From Flavobacterium sp. WV_118_3 (GTDB lineage: Bacteria; Bacteroidota; Bacteroidia; Flavobacteriales; Flavobacteriaceae), in assembly GCF_039778605.1 (NCBI RefSeq), contig NZ_CP156060.1:417501-481500 (forward strand): a stretch of 64,000 bases of DNA, read 5' to 3'. The translations under genes and the position numbers were made by a program. The notes beneath the pieces were generated by a model. That model made no database searches and was not told the origin of the DNA. It saw only the letters and a program-made list of their open reading frames with translations. How positions within the stretch are numbered: the stretch's first letter is position 1; each line of letters starts with the position of its first letter. Of the stretch, positions 7,230 to 16,760 are shown one piece after another.

Positions 7230-8063
7230 ATGAGAATGTTAGTTGTAGTAGCAAGCTTGTTGCTTTCGTTGGTATTGCTTTCCTGTTCGGGAAGCAAATA
7301 TTATGTGGATGGCCCGTCCTATAAAAAACAAGCTCGCGGTTATGCCGGTGTTTACAGGCAAGTTCCGCCTGAGAATCAGGGATTGAAAGCGGTTGATACA
7401 ACCGGTCGTAAAAGGTGGATTGGCACGGTGAATTTTGGCATCCGAAAACCGAATTATGTGGTGCTGCATCATACGGCTCAGGATTCGGTTGGGCAAACCA
7501 TCCGGACTTTTTTGTCTTCGAAACGTGAGGTAAGTGCGCATTATATAATTGGACGTGATGGAAGTATCGTACAAATGGCAAATGATTATTTTAGAGCCTA
7601 TCATGCCGGAGTAGGAAAATGGGGAAATGATACTGACCTGAATTCGTCCTCAATTGGGATTGAATTGGATAACAATGGCACCACCGATCCCTGGCCGGAT
7701 ATACAAATTGCGACATTGATTCAGTTATTGGATTATCTGAAAAGTACCTACAATATTCCGCAGGCCAATTTTATTGCACATGCCGATCTGGCGCCTACGC
7801 GAAAAGTGGATCCCCACCATTTTCCCTGGAAAAGCATTGCCGAGAAAGGATTTGGTTATTGGTACACAGAAGAAGAACTGATCACACCGCCAGCCGGTTT
7901 TGATCCAAAAATTGGACTGAAGGTCATCGGTTATGATGTAAGTAATGCCGACGCGGCCATCAAAGCATTTAAAATTCACTATATTCAGGAAAATGAGGAG
8001 TCCGCTGAACTAAGCGAACATGATTTGAGTATTCTTTATGCGATCTACCAAAAGTATTTGTAA
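7230..8063 (+). CDS. N-acetylmuramoyl-L-alanine amidase lipoprotein
   Basis: Peptidoglycan amidase of the Amidase_2 (AmpD-like) family, cutting the bond between MurNAc and the stem peptide in the periplasm. A lipoprotein signal ends LVLLSC (Cys19). The catalytic domain at about residues 72-200 shows VVLHHTA (His80/81), SAHYIIGRDG, SSIGIELDNNG (Glu145), FIAHADLAP (His184) and KVDPHHFPW (Asp195), the zinc and catalytic positions of the family. A C-terminal extension of about 70 residues (IGYDVSNADAAIKAFKIHY) resembles a peptidoglycan-binding helix repeat. It is monocistronic, with a strong terminator directly after it. Confidence 0.92.
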   Translation: MRMLVVVASLLLSLVLLSCSGSKYYVDGPSYKKQARGYAGVYRQVPPENQGLKAVDTTGRKRWIGTVNFGIRKPNYVVLHHTAQDSVGQTIRTFLSSKREVSAHYIIGRDGSIVQMANDYFRAYHAGVGKWGNDTDLNSSSIGIELDNNGTTDPWPDIQIATLIQLLDYLKSTYNIPQANFIAHADLAPTRKVDPHHFPWKSIAEKGFGYWYTEEELITPPAGFDPKIGLKVIGYDVSNADAAIKAFKIHYIQENEESAELSEHDLSILYAIYQKYL

Positions 8064-8068
8064 ACGAA

Positions 8069-8097
8069 AAAGCCGTTCCAACTGATGGAACGGCTTT
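8069..8097. terminator. Bidirectional terminator between amidase and SDR genes
   Basis: Perfect 12-bp stem AAAGCCGTTCCA/TGGAACGGCTTT with a 5-base loop between two convergent genes. A-rich and T-rich flanks serve both directions. Confidence 0.85.
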
Positions 8098-8105
8098 CTA
8101 TATTT

Positions 8106-8987
8106 TTATTTGTTTCCTTTTTGTTTGATCATGGCTTCGAGCATGTCCCACATTTCTTTTGGTATAGCTTCCAACAGGTTAAACTGTCCGGCGCCCTGTA
8201 GCCATTCACCACCATCGATGGTGATCACTTCACCGTTAATGTAGGCTGAAAAATCGGATACCAGATAAGCCGCCAGATTGGCCAGTTCCTGATGGTCGCC
8301 TACGCGTTTTAAAGGGACTTTTTTGGCTAAATCGAATTTGTCCTTTAAATCGCCGGGTAATAGTCGGTCCCAGGCACCTTTGGTAGGGAATGGTCCCGGT
8401 GCGATCGCGTTGGTACGAATACCATATTTGGCCCATTCTACCGCAAGACTGCGTGTCATGGCCAATACACCGGCTTTAGCTGTAGCCGACGGTACCACAT
8501 AAGCCGATCCGGTCCAGGCATAGGTCGTTACGATATTCAGAATGTTGGTATTGGTTTGTTTGGTGTCGATCCAGTGTTTTCCAAAAGCTAATGTACAGTT
8601 TTTGGATCCTTTTAGTACGATATCGATTATCGTATCAAAAGCATTGGCCGATAGGCGTTCGGTTGGGGAGATAAAGTTCCCGGCAGCATTGTTGAGTAAA
8701 ACGTCTACTTTTCCAAATGCTTTTAAAACGGCCTGTAGCATGTTTTCTACCTGCTCATAATGCCGGACATCACAGGCGACTGCGAGACATTTACCACCGG
8801 TTTCCTGTTCCAGTTCCGTTGCCGTAGTTTGCAATTTGTCCAGATCACGGGAAGTAATGGCTACTTTGGCGCCCAGTTCCAGAAAATATCGGGTCATGGC
8901 TTTTCCAAGACCACTTCCGCCACCGGTAACGACGATTACTTTATCTTCCAGTGCGTTATCGCGAAGCATTTTTGCAGTAAAATTCAT
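8106..8987 (-). CDS. SDR oxidoreductase, 2,4-dienoyl-CoA reductase-like
   Basis: A 293-residue short-chain dehydrogenase with an N-terminal NAD(P) motif TGGGSGLG (about residues 21-28), LLNNAAGNF, and a catalytic region reading VPSATAKAGVLAMTRSLAVEW. The usual Tyr of YxxxK is replaced (SATAK), as in peroxisomal/mitochondrial-type 2,4-dienoyl-CoA reductases, which use a different Tyr. RTNAIAPGPFPTKGAWDRLLPG also fits that group. It probably acts on unsaturated acyl-CoA in fatty-acid degradation using NADPH. The substrate is inferred from resemblance. It stands alone between two terminators. Confidence 0.85.
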   Translation of the reverse strand: MNFTAKMLRDNALEDKVIVVTGGGSGLGKAMTRYFLELGAKVAITSRDLDKLQTTATELEQETGGKCLAVACDVRHYEQVENMLQAVLKAFGKVDVLLNNAAGNFISPTERLSANAFDTIIDIVLKGSKNCTLAFGKHWIDTKQTNTNILNIVTTYAWTGSAYVVPSATAKAGVLAMTRSLAVEWAKYGIRTNAIAPGPFPTKGAWDRLLPGDLKDKFDLAKKVPLKRVGDHQELANLAAYLVSDFSAYINGEVITIDGGEWLQGAGQFNLLEAIPKEMWDMLEAMIKQKGNK

Positions 8988-9082
8988 AGGTTATGTTTTT
9001 TGTAATGGTAAATATACTAAAAAATAATATTATGCATGCATAGTAATAGTGTTTCTACAATAGAATAAATGCAATTGGTTAC

Positions 9083-9109
9083 AAAAGCGGATTGTTACAA
9101 TCCGCTTTT
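9083..9109. terminator. Terminator of the copper operon
   Basis: Perfect 12-bp stem AAAAGCGGATTG/CAATCCGCTTTT with a 3-base loop, starting one base after the stop codon of the multicopper oxidase gene on the minus strand. A run of seven T on the plus strand means it can also work rightward. Confidence 0.8.
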
Positions 9110-9110
9110 T

Positions 9111-11309
9111 TTAATAGGTTAGAACCAGACCACCGCCCAATCCCATATCGCTGTCGTAATGAGCCGATAACGACCAGTATTTGGTCAAAATATAACGGGA
9201 ACCCACACTATACTCGAAGTCGGTGTTCCAGGATCCCCATAAGCGGAGCCGTTCGGTTACCGGGATGTCTTTACGGGTAAACTGTAGTCGGGCTTTTCCT
9301 TCATGATCCAGTCGCATATCGGCATTGACCAGCCACGGAAGTTGGTAGATAATTCCAATACAAGCCACGGCACGTTGGTCTTGTGTACTCATTTGTCCGA
9401 ATAGATTTTTACTTCGTTCCAGACTGTTGTGATAGCGAAAGTCAAATCCGGTATAGACCGATAAATATTGATTTTTGTCCAGATAACGTCCAAAATGGGC
9501 TTCGGTTTCATAACCGGATTTTTTGTCGAATCCCAAACGCCATTCTACATCAAAAAAGTTTCGCGTGTTTTCCAATCGCATTTCTCCATCACTACCGTTG
9601 CTTTCCAAGCCGACTTCCGCAGAAAAATAATACCGGCGGTCGTCATTATAAACCATCTTTAGTGCTTTTTTCGGATCGGGTAGTTGCGGATTTGGAGGTG
9701 AATTTTCATAGGTAAAGATGCGTCCCATTCCGGCCATCATATGGTATAAAATATGGCAATGAAAATACCAATCGCCATATTCTTCCGATGCGTGAAATTC
9801 GATCGTGTCGGTTTCCATCGGCATGATGTCGAGTACATTTTTAAGCGGCGCATAATCGCCTTGTCCGTTTAGGATTCTGAAAAAATGACCGTGTAAATGC
9901 ATCGGATGGCGCATCATCGAATTATTGGTGATGACGATACGGATGTTTTCTCCTTTTTTAATCAGTACTTTATCGGATTCGGAGATGGTTTTGTTGTTTA
10001 GCGTCCACACATAACGGTTCATGTTCCCGGTAAGTTCAAAATGCAGGGTTCGAACCGGGCCTTCCGGCAAGTTTGTTTTTACCGGTGATTTCAGCATGGT
10101 ATAATTCAATGTTACGATATCCGGATTGGTGTTGCCGTGTTGCCCGTGATCGTGTTGTGACATTTCGGGCATGGCAGTGGATTTTTTAGGTTGTTCTTTT
10201 CCTGTTATTTCGGGATACATCACGGCATTCATGTCCATCTGTTGTAGGCTCATGTTCATGCCCATGTCTTTCATAGTACCGCCAACGGTCATCATGTCGT
10301 TCATCATTTTCATACCTTCGAAATACTTTAATTTCGGTAACGGTTGTTGCAATTGCTTTAAACCGCTTCCCAACCATAGCGATGCCTGACCGGTACGATC
10401 TTCGGCAGTGGCAACCAGTTCGAAAGCGTTGCCTTTTTCGGGAATCGTAACGATAATATCGTAGGTTTCGGATACGCCCACAATAAAACGATCCACCGGA
10501 ACGGGTTGCACATCCATACCGTCGCTGGCAACCACGTCTATTTTTCCACCGGCATAATTGATCCAGAAATAGGTCGAAGCACTACCATTGATCACACGTA
10601 CGCGTACTTTTTCACCGGGTTTAAATTGCGGAGCCTGGTCTTCGGTTTTTCCATTTACAAAAAAGCGTTCGTAATACACATCGCTCACATCCATTGCATG
10701 CATGCGTTTCCATTCATTGGTCAGTTTGGTCTTAAAATGTCCTTTACCAATGGCTTCAGCATAGTTTTGAGTCGCTCCTTTTTTAATGGCATACCAATCG
10801 TTGGCTTTGTGTAAGGAACGTTCAATTTCATGTGGATTGGCATCGGTCCAGTCGCTTAGCAACATGGTATATTCGGGCATTGGGACTTCTTCTTTTTTAT
10901 GGATGATAAAAGCGCCATACATTCCGTTTTGTTCCTGTAGCATCGTATGCGAATGGTACCAATAGGTTCCGCTTTGTTTGATCGGAAATTTATACGTATG
11001 CGTACCCATCCCTTTAATCGGAGCGGTGGTCAGATACGGAACACCATCCTGTTCGTTGGGCAATAGTAAGCCATGCCAGTGAATGGAGGTTTCATGGTGC
11101 ATTTTGTTGTGTACGCGGATCACAGCGGTATCGCCTTCGGTAAAATGTAAGGTTGGTGCCGGAATACTGCCGTTTATGGCAATTCCTTTTACTTTTTTAC
11201 CAGTATAATTTACGATGGTATCTGAAACATACAGATCGTATTCTTTGACATTTTGCGACCAACTGTTTGCCGTAAAAAACACTATAAAAAGTGATAACAG
11301 ACTTTTCAT
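9111..11309 (-). CDS. Multicopper oxidase (CopA-like) with C-terminal barrel-like domain
   Basis: Exported copper oxidase of 732 residues, thought to oxidise Cu(I) in the periplasm. A signal peptide ends near residue 18 (SWSQ). Cupredoxin copper sites are HWHGLLLPNEQDG (His77, His79), YWYHSHTMLQEQNG (His119, His121), HPMHLHGHFF and WYFHCHILYHMMAGMG, so type 1, 2 and 3 sites look complete. A Met/His-rich stretch (about 330-400) includes MKDMGMNMSLQQMDM and HDHGQHG. After about residue 560 comes a domain with alternating aromatic strands (YYFSAEVGLESNG, LGGGLVLTY at the end) that resembles CopB-type outer-membrane proteins. It is the last gene of the operon. Confidence 0.92.
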   Translation of the reverse strand: MKSLLSLFIVFFTANSWSQNVKEYDLYVSDTIVNYTGKKVKGIAINGSIPAPTLHFTEGDTAVIRVHNKMHHETSIHWHGLLLPNEQDGVPYLTTAPIKGMGTHTYKFPIKQSGTYWYHSHTMLQEQNGMYGAFIIHKKEEVPMPEYTMLLSDWTDANPHEIERSLHKANDWYAIKKGATQNYAEAIGKGHFKTKLTNEWKRMHAMDVSDVYYERFFVNGKTEDQAPQFKPGEKVRVRVINGSASTYFWINYAGGKIDVVASDGMDVQPVPVDRFIVGVSETYDIIVTIPEKGNAFELVATAEDRTGQASLWLGSGLKQLQQPLPKLKYFEGMKMMNDMMTVGGTMKDMGMNMSLQQMDMNAVMYPEITGKEQPKKSTAMPEMSQHDHGQHGNTNPDIVTLNYTMLKSPVKTNLPEGPVRTLHFELTGNMNRYVWTLNNKTISESDKVLIKKGENIRIVITNNSMMRHPMHLHGHFFRILNGQGDYAPLKNVLDIMPMETDTIEFHASEEYGDWYFHCHILYHMMAGMGRIFTYENSPPNPQLPDPKKALKMVYNDDRRYYFSAEVGLESNGSDGEMRLENTRNFFDVEWRLGFDKKSGYETEAHFGRYLDKNQYLSVYTGFDFRYHNSLERSKNLFGQMSTQDQRAVACIGIIYQLPWLVNADMRLDHEGKARLQFTRKDIPVTERLRLWGSWNTDFEYSVGSRYILTKYWSLSAHYDSDMGLGGGLVLTY

Positions 11310-11313
11310 CGGA

Positions 11314-12159
11314 TTACGGTTTTAGGGTTTCAACCGTACTGCCACAGCTTAGCATGGCGGAACCGTAATAAGGATTTTTGATGGTGTTTTCCTGACTTAA
11401 CCAAAACGCGCCTTTTCCGTTGTTATACATCGGGCATTTCTGATAGTAAATCGTATTGCCATTTGTAGCCGATTTTGCCAGTGTGTACAAGTTTTCGGAA
11501 AGGGAAGCAAAATGATCCCGCTGGTGTTTTACATCGTTGGTTTCGGCAATATGTTCCGCATCTGTTTTCAACTCGTTTAGAATTTTCATCCAGATCGTAT
11601 GTTGTGCCGGTTTTAATTGGCCCATCGGAACAGCAGTAATGGCTTTATTCAACGCGGTTGCTTTGGCGGAGGCTGTTTTGCCATCCGATTTGATAAGGGC
11701 ATCTTTAACCGCAAAATAGTTGGTATAAACCGCACTCAAAACGTCGTTGTTTTGTGACATATCGGCCATGTTGTGCCCTTGATGTTCGGAATGGTTGTTC
11801 GCTACCGCCATTGCTTTTACCGGTCGGTCGTACTGGCAACATTCCGGAAGGTTTTTATAGGCTTCGTCCGGTGCGCGGAAAAGATCACTGTCGTATCCGG
11901 CATAGGCGACCTTTTTTAAAATAGCATCGGTATTGGTTTTGGTCTGATCATAAGTAACGGTAAGCATGTCGGTGTCAATGTCCCAATTGGCTTTCACAAG
12001 GCCTTTTTCGTTAGCGGCTTTTTCGATGGTACGTTTGCACATCCCACAATTGCCGTACACTTTAACGGTTTCGGTTTTTTGATTTTTAATCTGGGCGTCG
12101 CATCCGGTAAAAAAGAAGGTAGCAACAAATGCCAAAAATATATTTTTGAAGGTTTTCAT
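11314..12159 (-). CDS. HMA and DUF3347 copper-binding lipoprotein
   Basis: A 281-residue lipoprotein (lipobox FFTGC, Cys20). An N-terminal heavy-metal-associated domain carries GNCGMCKRT (Cys38, Cys41). A His/Met linker (HSEHQGHNMADM) leads to a DUF3347 helical domain (about 120-215), then a C-terminal metal-binding segment YYQKCPMYNNGKGAFWLS...AMLSCGSTVETL as in periplasmic CusB-type adaptors. It probably holds or passes copper in the envelope. It ends 4 bp before the oxidase start, so the two genes are cotranscribed. Confidence 0.88.
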   Translation of the reverse strand: MKTFKNIFLAFVATFFFTGCDAQIKNQKTETVKVYGNCGMCKRTIEKAANEKGLVKANWDIDTDMLTVTYDQTKTNTDAILKKVAYAGYDSDLFRAPDEAYKNLPECCQYDRPVKAMAVANNHSEHQGHNMADMSQNNDVLSAVYTNYFAVKDALIKSDGKTASAKATALNKAITAVPMGQLKPAQHTIWMKILNELKTDAEHIAETNDVKHQRDHFASLSENLYTLAKSATNGNTIYYQKCPMYNNGKGAFWLSQENTIKNPYYGSAMLSCGSTVETLKP

Positions 12160-12244
12160 GGTATTGAAATTTTTGAATTAATGAATTTGGTGTAATGCAT
12201 AGAGCCGACGCAAATGGCCGGTTCTGTCGGTTAAATTCTAAAAA

Positions 12245-12637
12245 TCAAATTCGCAATACGTTGTTGAGCAGGTAAATGTCCTGCTTATAATAAGGTTCGG
12301 GTGGATTGTAAAATGAATGATTCCGGTTTTCGTTTCTTGGATAGACGAAAGTTAATTCCAGTATCGCAGGAATCGTAAACGGAACGTGAAATGGATTACT
12401 GAATTTTGGCGACAATAATTCGGCTTTCTGCTGATTATCGTTGATTTTAAATTGCAGTTGTTTGTCTTCACAACAGCTTTTTTTCATCGGTTGTATCCCG
12501 CAAAGACATTTGTCCGTATCGGTTACCGAATGATGGATCGAAGCAAGTTCCTGACCACAAAAATGCGCGGAAAGATTAACTCCTACAGCAGGAATTAAAT
12601 ACAGCAGCATTAAAAGGCTTACCAAAAACTTTTTCAT
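12245..12637 (-). CDS. Small exported Cys-rich protein (HYC_CC_PP-like)
   Basis: A 130-residue protein with an N-terminal signal peptide (MKKFLVSLLMLLYLIPAVG). Conserved features are SAHFCGQEL, KCLCGI, KKSCCED and a proline-containing tail NPPEPYY, the pattern of the Bacteroidota HYC_CC_PP family often found with metal-resistance genes. It is first in the copper operon. Its function is unknown; copper binding by the four-Cys cluster is inferred. Confidence 0.72.
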   Translation of the reverse strand: MKKFLVSLLMLLYLIPAVGVNLSAHFCGQELASIHHSVTDTDKCLCGIQPMKKSCCEDKQLQFKINDNQQKAELLSPKFSNPFHVPFTIPAILELTFVYPRNENRNHSFYNPPEPYYKQDIYLLNNVLRI

Positions 12638-12653
12638 CGGAATAAATCTTGTT

Positions 12654-12661
12654 CAAAATTA
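12654..12661 (-). promoter_or_regulatory. Putative -7 element of the copper operon
   Basis: On the minus strand this reads TAATTTTG, an exact TAnnTTTG match, 17 bp before the ATG of the first gene. No clear -33 TTG is seen. Confidence 0.4.
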
Positions 12662-12704
12662 TCGAATTAATAAGACTGTAGCCCTAATAATCTGTTAAAA
12701 TGAT

Positions 12705-13838
12705 CTAGAAGGCTACTTTTTGCAATCGTAATGTCGCCTGTTCCAGCGTGTTGTTGTCTTTGGCGAAACAAAAGCGAACCAGTTTCAGATCTTTTCCATC
12801 GGCATAAAAGCTTGAAATCGGAATGGTAGCCACACCATATCGGGTGATCAGTTCTTTACTGAAATCGATATCGTTTTGTTTGGAAAACGAAGCATAGGAA
12901 GCCACCTGAAAATAGGAGCCTTCACAAGGCAAGAGTTCAAAAGGAGTTTGGCCCATCAATTCCCGGAAATAATCCCTTTTCTGACGGTACATTGTTGCGA
13001 TTTCATTAAAATCAACAACATTGAGATATTCGCTGATGGCCGCTTGCGACAGACTGTTTACGCTAAAAACAAGAAATTGGTGTACTTTTTTGATTTCGCG
13101 CATCAGGTGTTCCGGAGCGATGGCATAACCGATTTTCCAACCGGTGATGTGCAGTGATTTTCCGAATGAAGAAATGATCACACTTTTGTCACGGAGTTTG
13201 ATTCGGGTGTTAACCGAAATATGCGGTTGCTCGTAGGTGATGTATTCATAAACCTCATCCGAAAGCAAAATGACATCCGGATAGAGTTCCAACAGCTTTT
13301 CCAACTGTATAAAGTCGGCTTCCGACCATATTTTGCCCGTCGGGTTATGCGGGTTATTGATGATCAACATTCTGGTTTTGGCGCTCATTCGGGATGCGAT
13401 GGCTTCCCAGTTGGGCGTATAATCGTCGTTTAAAGCCACGCGAACGGGTAGGGCATTGCTTAGGAGTATCGGTGCTTCATAACAATCGTAACTGGGATCG
13501 AGAATGATGACCTCCTCGTTTTGGTTGACCAACGCCTGGATCGTAGCAAAAATAGCTTCGGTCGCTCCGGCAGTCACGACCATATCGGTTGCCGGGTTTA
13601 TATTCCGATTATAAGAAACAGATGTCAGTCGCGTTATTTTGTCCAATAAGCCACTATGACCGGCCATTGGTGTGTATTGGTGTACGTTTTCATAGGCCAG
13701 TTTAGCCGTAATGGCGGTTAGTCGTTCGTCAACCGGAAAGTTGGGAAAGCCTTGCGACAGGTTGATGGCTTGGTGTTCGTTGGCCATTTGCGACATTACC
13801 GTAAAAATACTGGTACCGATATGAGGGAGTTTTGACAT
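12705..13838 (-). CDS. Methionine aminotransferase (class I/II PLP enzyme)
   Basis: A 377-residue PLP-dependent aminotransferase resembling YbdL/kynurenine-type enzymes that use methionine, cytosolic. Visible are NLSQGFPNFP at the N-terminus, the substrate-domain motif NNPHNPTGK (161-169), LSDEVYEY, and the PLP lysine in SSFGKSLHITGWKIGY (Lys227). It may close the methionine salvage pathway by transaminating 2-oxo-4-methylthiobutanoate. That role is inferred from family resemblance, and another aromatic or neutral amino acid substrate is possible. Confidence 0.85.
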   Translation of the reverse strand: MSKLPHIGTSIFTVMSQMANEHQAINLSQGFPNFPVDERLTAITAKLAYENVHQYTPMAGHSGLLDKITRLTSVSYNRNINPATDMVVTAGATEAIFATIQALVNQNEEVIILDPSYDCYEAPILLSNALPVRVALNDDYTPNWEAIASRMSAKTRMLIINNPHNPTGKIWSEADFIQLEKLLELYPDVILLSDEVYEYITYEQPHISVNTRIKLRDKSVIISSFGKSLHITGWKIGYAIAPEHLMREIKKVHQFLVFSVNSLSQAAISEYLNVVDFNEIATMYRQKRDYFRELMGQTPFELLPCEGSYFQVASYASFSKQNDIDFSKELITRYGVATIPISSFYADGKDLKLVRFCFAKDNNTLEQATLRLQKVAF

Positions 13839-13856
13839 GCTGTTGTTGTTGTTGTC

Positions 13857-13889
13857 ACACCTGACAGGTTTCTAAAACCTGTCAGGTGT
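13857..13889. repeat. REP-like palindrome, copy 1 (flanks RAYT)
   Basis: Perfect 15-bp arms ACACCTGACAGGTTT/AAACCTGTCAGGTGT with a 3-base loop (cta), followed by ag so that GTAG sits at the hairpin base. Same arms as 14499-14531 and 22778-22810. Confidence 0.9.
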
Positions 13890-14006
13890 AGCGGTATTAC
13901 GAATTAATCCCCCAAATACCATCGATCGGGAGGTTTTGATTTTTCAGTTGATGAATATATTTAAAATTTTCAATTCCTCCGAAAAATTTGAGAACCATTT
14001 CTCGTT

Positions 14007-14483
14007 TTAGTTTTGTTTTTTAGCAGATAAAATGGTTTTGTACGAACTCCAAAGATAGGTCGCCGGATGCTTGCATAAATTATGATGGATTGGATTGTTG
14101 TGTACATAAACAACACTGTCTAGAAAGTAATCGATTGTATTGATTTCCTTTCTTTTAAAAGGACGTTCAAACAAAGCACCATGCCTGTTTTGGCTTTTGT
14201 TATACGCTTTGGTATAGGCATTAAATAAATTGGAAAATGCCTGTGAAGGTAAAATAGGGTTTAAGAATATATTTTCAGTAGTGTTTTTGATCCGAACAAT
14301 AAAATGGAAATGATTCCGCATTAAACACCAGGCAAAAGTTTCGGCAATGGGATCGATATGATGTTCGTATAACTTTAGAAAGTATTCATAATTTTCATGT
14401 TTCCGAAATAGGGCGCAACTGTTGATGCCGCGATTGTAAATGTGATAGTATTTATTGTATTCAAGTGGAACTAATGTTTTCAT
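14007..14483 (-). CDS. REP-associated tyrosine transposase (RAYT, Y1_Tnp family)
   Basis: A 158-residue HUH single-strand endonuclease related to IS200/IS605 TnpA. It has the N-terminal YYHIYNRGI motif (RAYT-type YxxNRG), the HUH pair in MRNHFHFIV (His58, His60), and YVHNNPIHH with the probable catalytic Tyr126. RAYTs nick near short palindromes. Here identical palindromes lie 118 bp beyond its stop and 16 bp upstream of its start, and further copies occur elsewhere in the window, so the gene and repeats probably form one system. The gene appears intact. Confidence 0.92.
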   Translation of the reverse strand: MKTLVPLEYNKYYHIYNRGINSCALFRKHENYEYFLKLYEHHIDPIAETFAWCLMRNHFHFIVRIKNTTENIFLNPILPSQAFSNLFNAYTKAYNKSQNRHGALFERPFKRKEINTIDYFLDSVVYVHNNPIHHNLCKHPATYLWSSYKTILSAKKQN

Positions 14484-14498
14484 GGCGTAGAAGATTTT

Positions 14499-14531
14499 AC
14501 ACCTGACAGGTTTTCAAAACCTGTCAGGTGT
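14499..14531. repeat. REP-like palindrome, copy 2 (flanks RAYT)
   Basis: Same 15-bp arms as copy 1 with loop tca, again followed by ag (GTAG at the base). It lies 16 bp upstream of the RAYT start codon and downstream of the mutase gene. Confidence 0.9.
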
Positions 14532-14594
14532 AGTAATAAGGTATAGCATACAATATACAAAAAATAAGCCAACCCTAAGGTTGGCTTTGTATGG

Positions 14595-16718
14595 TTAAGC
14601 GTCCATCAGGATCTCAAGGATCTTAATGGCGGCTTCGCTAATTTTTGTTCCGGGGCCGAAAACGGCTACAGCACCACTGTCGAATAAATATTGGTAATCC
14701 TGTGCCGGGATAACACCACCCACGATCACCATAATATCTTCCCGTCCGTATTTTTTAAGTTCTTCAATCACCTGTGGAACCAGTGTTTTATGACCGGCTG
14801 CCAGTGAGGATACCCCTAAAATATGAACGTCGTTTTCTACAGCTTGTTTGGCTGCTTCGGCCGGCGTTTGGAATAAAGGACCAATGTCGACGTCAAAACC
14901 AACATCGGCATAACCGGTGGCTACTACTTTGGCACCACGATCGTGTCCGTCCTGACCCATTTTGGCGATCATAATACGCGGACGACGGCCTTCGGATTTG
15001 GCAAAAGCATCGGCTAACTGCTTGGCTTTTTCAAAACTTTCGTCGTTTTTAATTTCTTTACTGTACACGCCACTAAAGGATTTGATTTGTGCTTTATATC
15101 TTCCGAAAACCGATTCGAGTGCATCGCTGATTTCACCTAAGGTGGCTCTGTTTCGCGCAGCCTCTACGGCCAATTCCAATAAGTTCCCCTGTCCGGTTTT
15201 GGCACATTCGGTTAGCTTGGCTAAACACTCCTGTACTTTTTCGGAATTACGGGTGGCTTTAATATGATCCAAACGTTCGATCTGTTGTTTTCGAACGGTC
15301 TGATTGTCGACTTCTAAAATATGTAACGGATCCTCTTTTTCAAGTCGGTATTTGTTTACACCCACAATAATATCCTGCCCACTGTCGATACGCGCCTGTT
15401 TACGTGCAGCGGCTTCTTCGATACGCAGTTTTGGAATTCCGGCTTCGATGGCTTTTGTCATACCGCCCAATTCTTCTACTTCTTCGATTAACGCCCACGC
15501 TTTTTGTGCGATTTCATGCGTCAGACTTTCCACATAATAACTACCGGCCCAGGGGTCGACCGTTTTACATATTTTGGTTTCTTCCTGAAGGAAAATCTGA
15601 GTGTTACGAGCGATACGTGCCGAGAAATCTGTTGGTAAAGCAATTGCCTCATCCAATGCATTGGTATGAAGCGATTGTGTTCCTCCGAAAGCGGCAGCGG
15701 CGGCTTCGATTGCCGTACGCGCTACGTTGTTAAACGGATCCTGCTCGGTTAAACTCCATCCGGAAGTCTGACAGTGGGTTCGCAAGGCAAGGGATTTATC
15801 ATCCTTCGGATCGAATTGTTTTAGCAATTTAGCCCAAAGCATTCGTCCGGCTCTCATTTTGGCGATTTCCATAAAATGGTTCATACCGATAGCCCAGAAA
15901 AACGATAAACGCGGTGCGAATTCGTCAATTTTCATTCCGGCGGCCAATCCGGTTCGGATGTATTCCAATCCGTCGGCCAAAGTATAGGCCAACTCGATAT
16001 CGGCTGTGGCTCCGGCTTCCTGCATATGGTATCCGGAAATGGAAATCGAGTTGAATTTCGGCATCTTTTTACTGGTATAGTCAAAGATGTCGGCTATGAT
16101 TTTCATCGATGGTGTTGGCGGATAAATATAAGTGTTCCGCACCATGAATTCTTTTAAAATGTCATTTTGGATAGTCCCGGATAATAGTTTTGCTTCCACA
16201 CCCTGTTCTTCGGCGGCTACAATATAAAAGGCCATAATGGGTAATACGGCACCATTCATTGTCATCGAAACCGACATTTCGTTTAACGGAATCTGATCGA
16301 AAAGAATTTTCATATCCTCTACGCTGTCAATCGCTACACCGGCTTTTCCGACGTCGCCTACTACACGTTCGTGATCACTGTCGTAACCGCGGTGTGTGGC
16401 CAGGTCAAAAGCGACCGATAGTCCTTTTTGTCCGGCGGCAAGGTTTCGACGGTAGAAAGCATTACTTTCTTCAGCGGTCGAAAACCCGGCATACTGACGG
16501 ATCGTCCAGGGACGGCGTACATACATGGTCGCATACGGTCCGCGCAAATTGGGTGCAAATCCGGCTCCGAAGTGTAGATGTTCCAGATCCTGAAGATCGG
16601 CTTCGGAATAGGTTTGTTTGATTTCAATTCCTTCGGCGTTGACAGTGGTCGCCACATTAACGGTTTCCGCCTGCGTTCTGGAATTGTCTAAAGTTATATG
16701 TTGAATATTTTTTCTCAT
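14595..16718 (-). CDS. scpA: Methylmalonyl-CoA mutase, large (catalytic) subunit
   Basis: Adenosylcobalamin enzyme interconverting methylmalonyl-CoA and succinyl-CoA, cytosolic. The 707 residues comprise a TIM barrel ([21 protein letters not shown] near the N-terminus, GSYYVE later) and a C-terminal B12 domain with DGHDRG (His592 as lower cobalt ligand), [10 protein letters not shown] and VGGVIP. All hallmark residues are present. It follows the small-subunit gene by 42 bp. The GTPase chaperone MeaB is encoded far away at 57040-58125. Confidence 0.95.
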   Translation of the reverse strand: MRKNIQHITLDNSRTQAETVNVATTVNAEGIEIKQTYSEADLQDLEHLHFGAGFAPNLRGPYATMYVRRPWTIRQYAGFSTAEESNAFYRRNLAAGQKGLSVAFDLATHRGYDSDHERVVGDVGKAGVAIDSVEDMKILFDQIPLNEMSVSMTMNGAVLPIMAFYIVAAEEQGVEAKLLSGTIQNDILKEFMVRNTYIYPPTPSMKIIADIFDYTSKKMPKFNSISISGYHMQEAGATADIELAYTLADGLEYIRTGLAAGMKIDEFAPRLSFFWAIGMNHFMEIAKMRAGRMLWAKLLKQFDPKDDKSLALRTHCQTSGWSLTEQDPFNNVARTAIEAAAAAFGGTQSLHTNALDEAIALPTDFSARIARNTQIFLQEETKICKTVDPWAGSYYVESLTHEIAQKAWALIEEVEELGGMTKAIEAGIPKLRIEEAAARKQARIDSGQDIIVGVNKYRLEKEDPLHILEVDNQTVRKQQIERLDHIKATRNSEKVQECLAKLTECAKTGQGNLLELAVEAARNRATLGEISDALESVFGRYKAQIKSFSGVYSKEIKNDESFEKAKQLADAFAKSEGRRPRIMIAKMGQDGHDRGAKVVATGYADVGFDVDIGPLFQTPAEAAKQAVENDVHILGVSSLAAGHKTLVPQVIEELKKYGREDIMVIVGGVIPAQDYQYLFDSGAVAVFGPGTKISEAAIKILEILMDA

Positions 16719-16760
16719 TTCAAAGCTGCTGTTATGATGCTGATGCGCCCGGTAAACGTA

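Noticed and set aside
13857..14531. Palindromes as ordinary rho-independent terminators
   Set aside because: The same 15-bp arms recur elsewhere, lack T runs and carry GTAG at the base, so they are mobile repeats of the RAYT.
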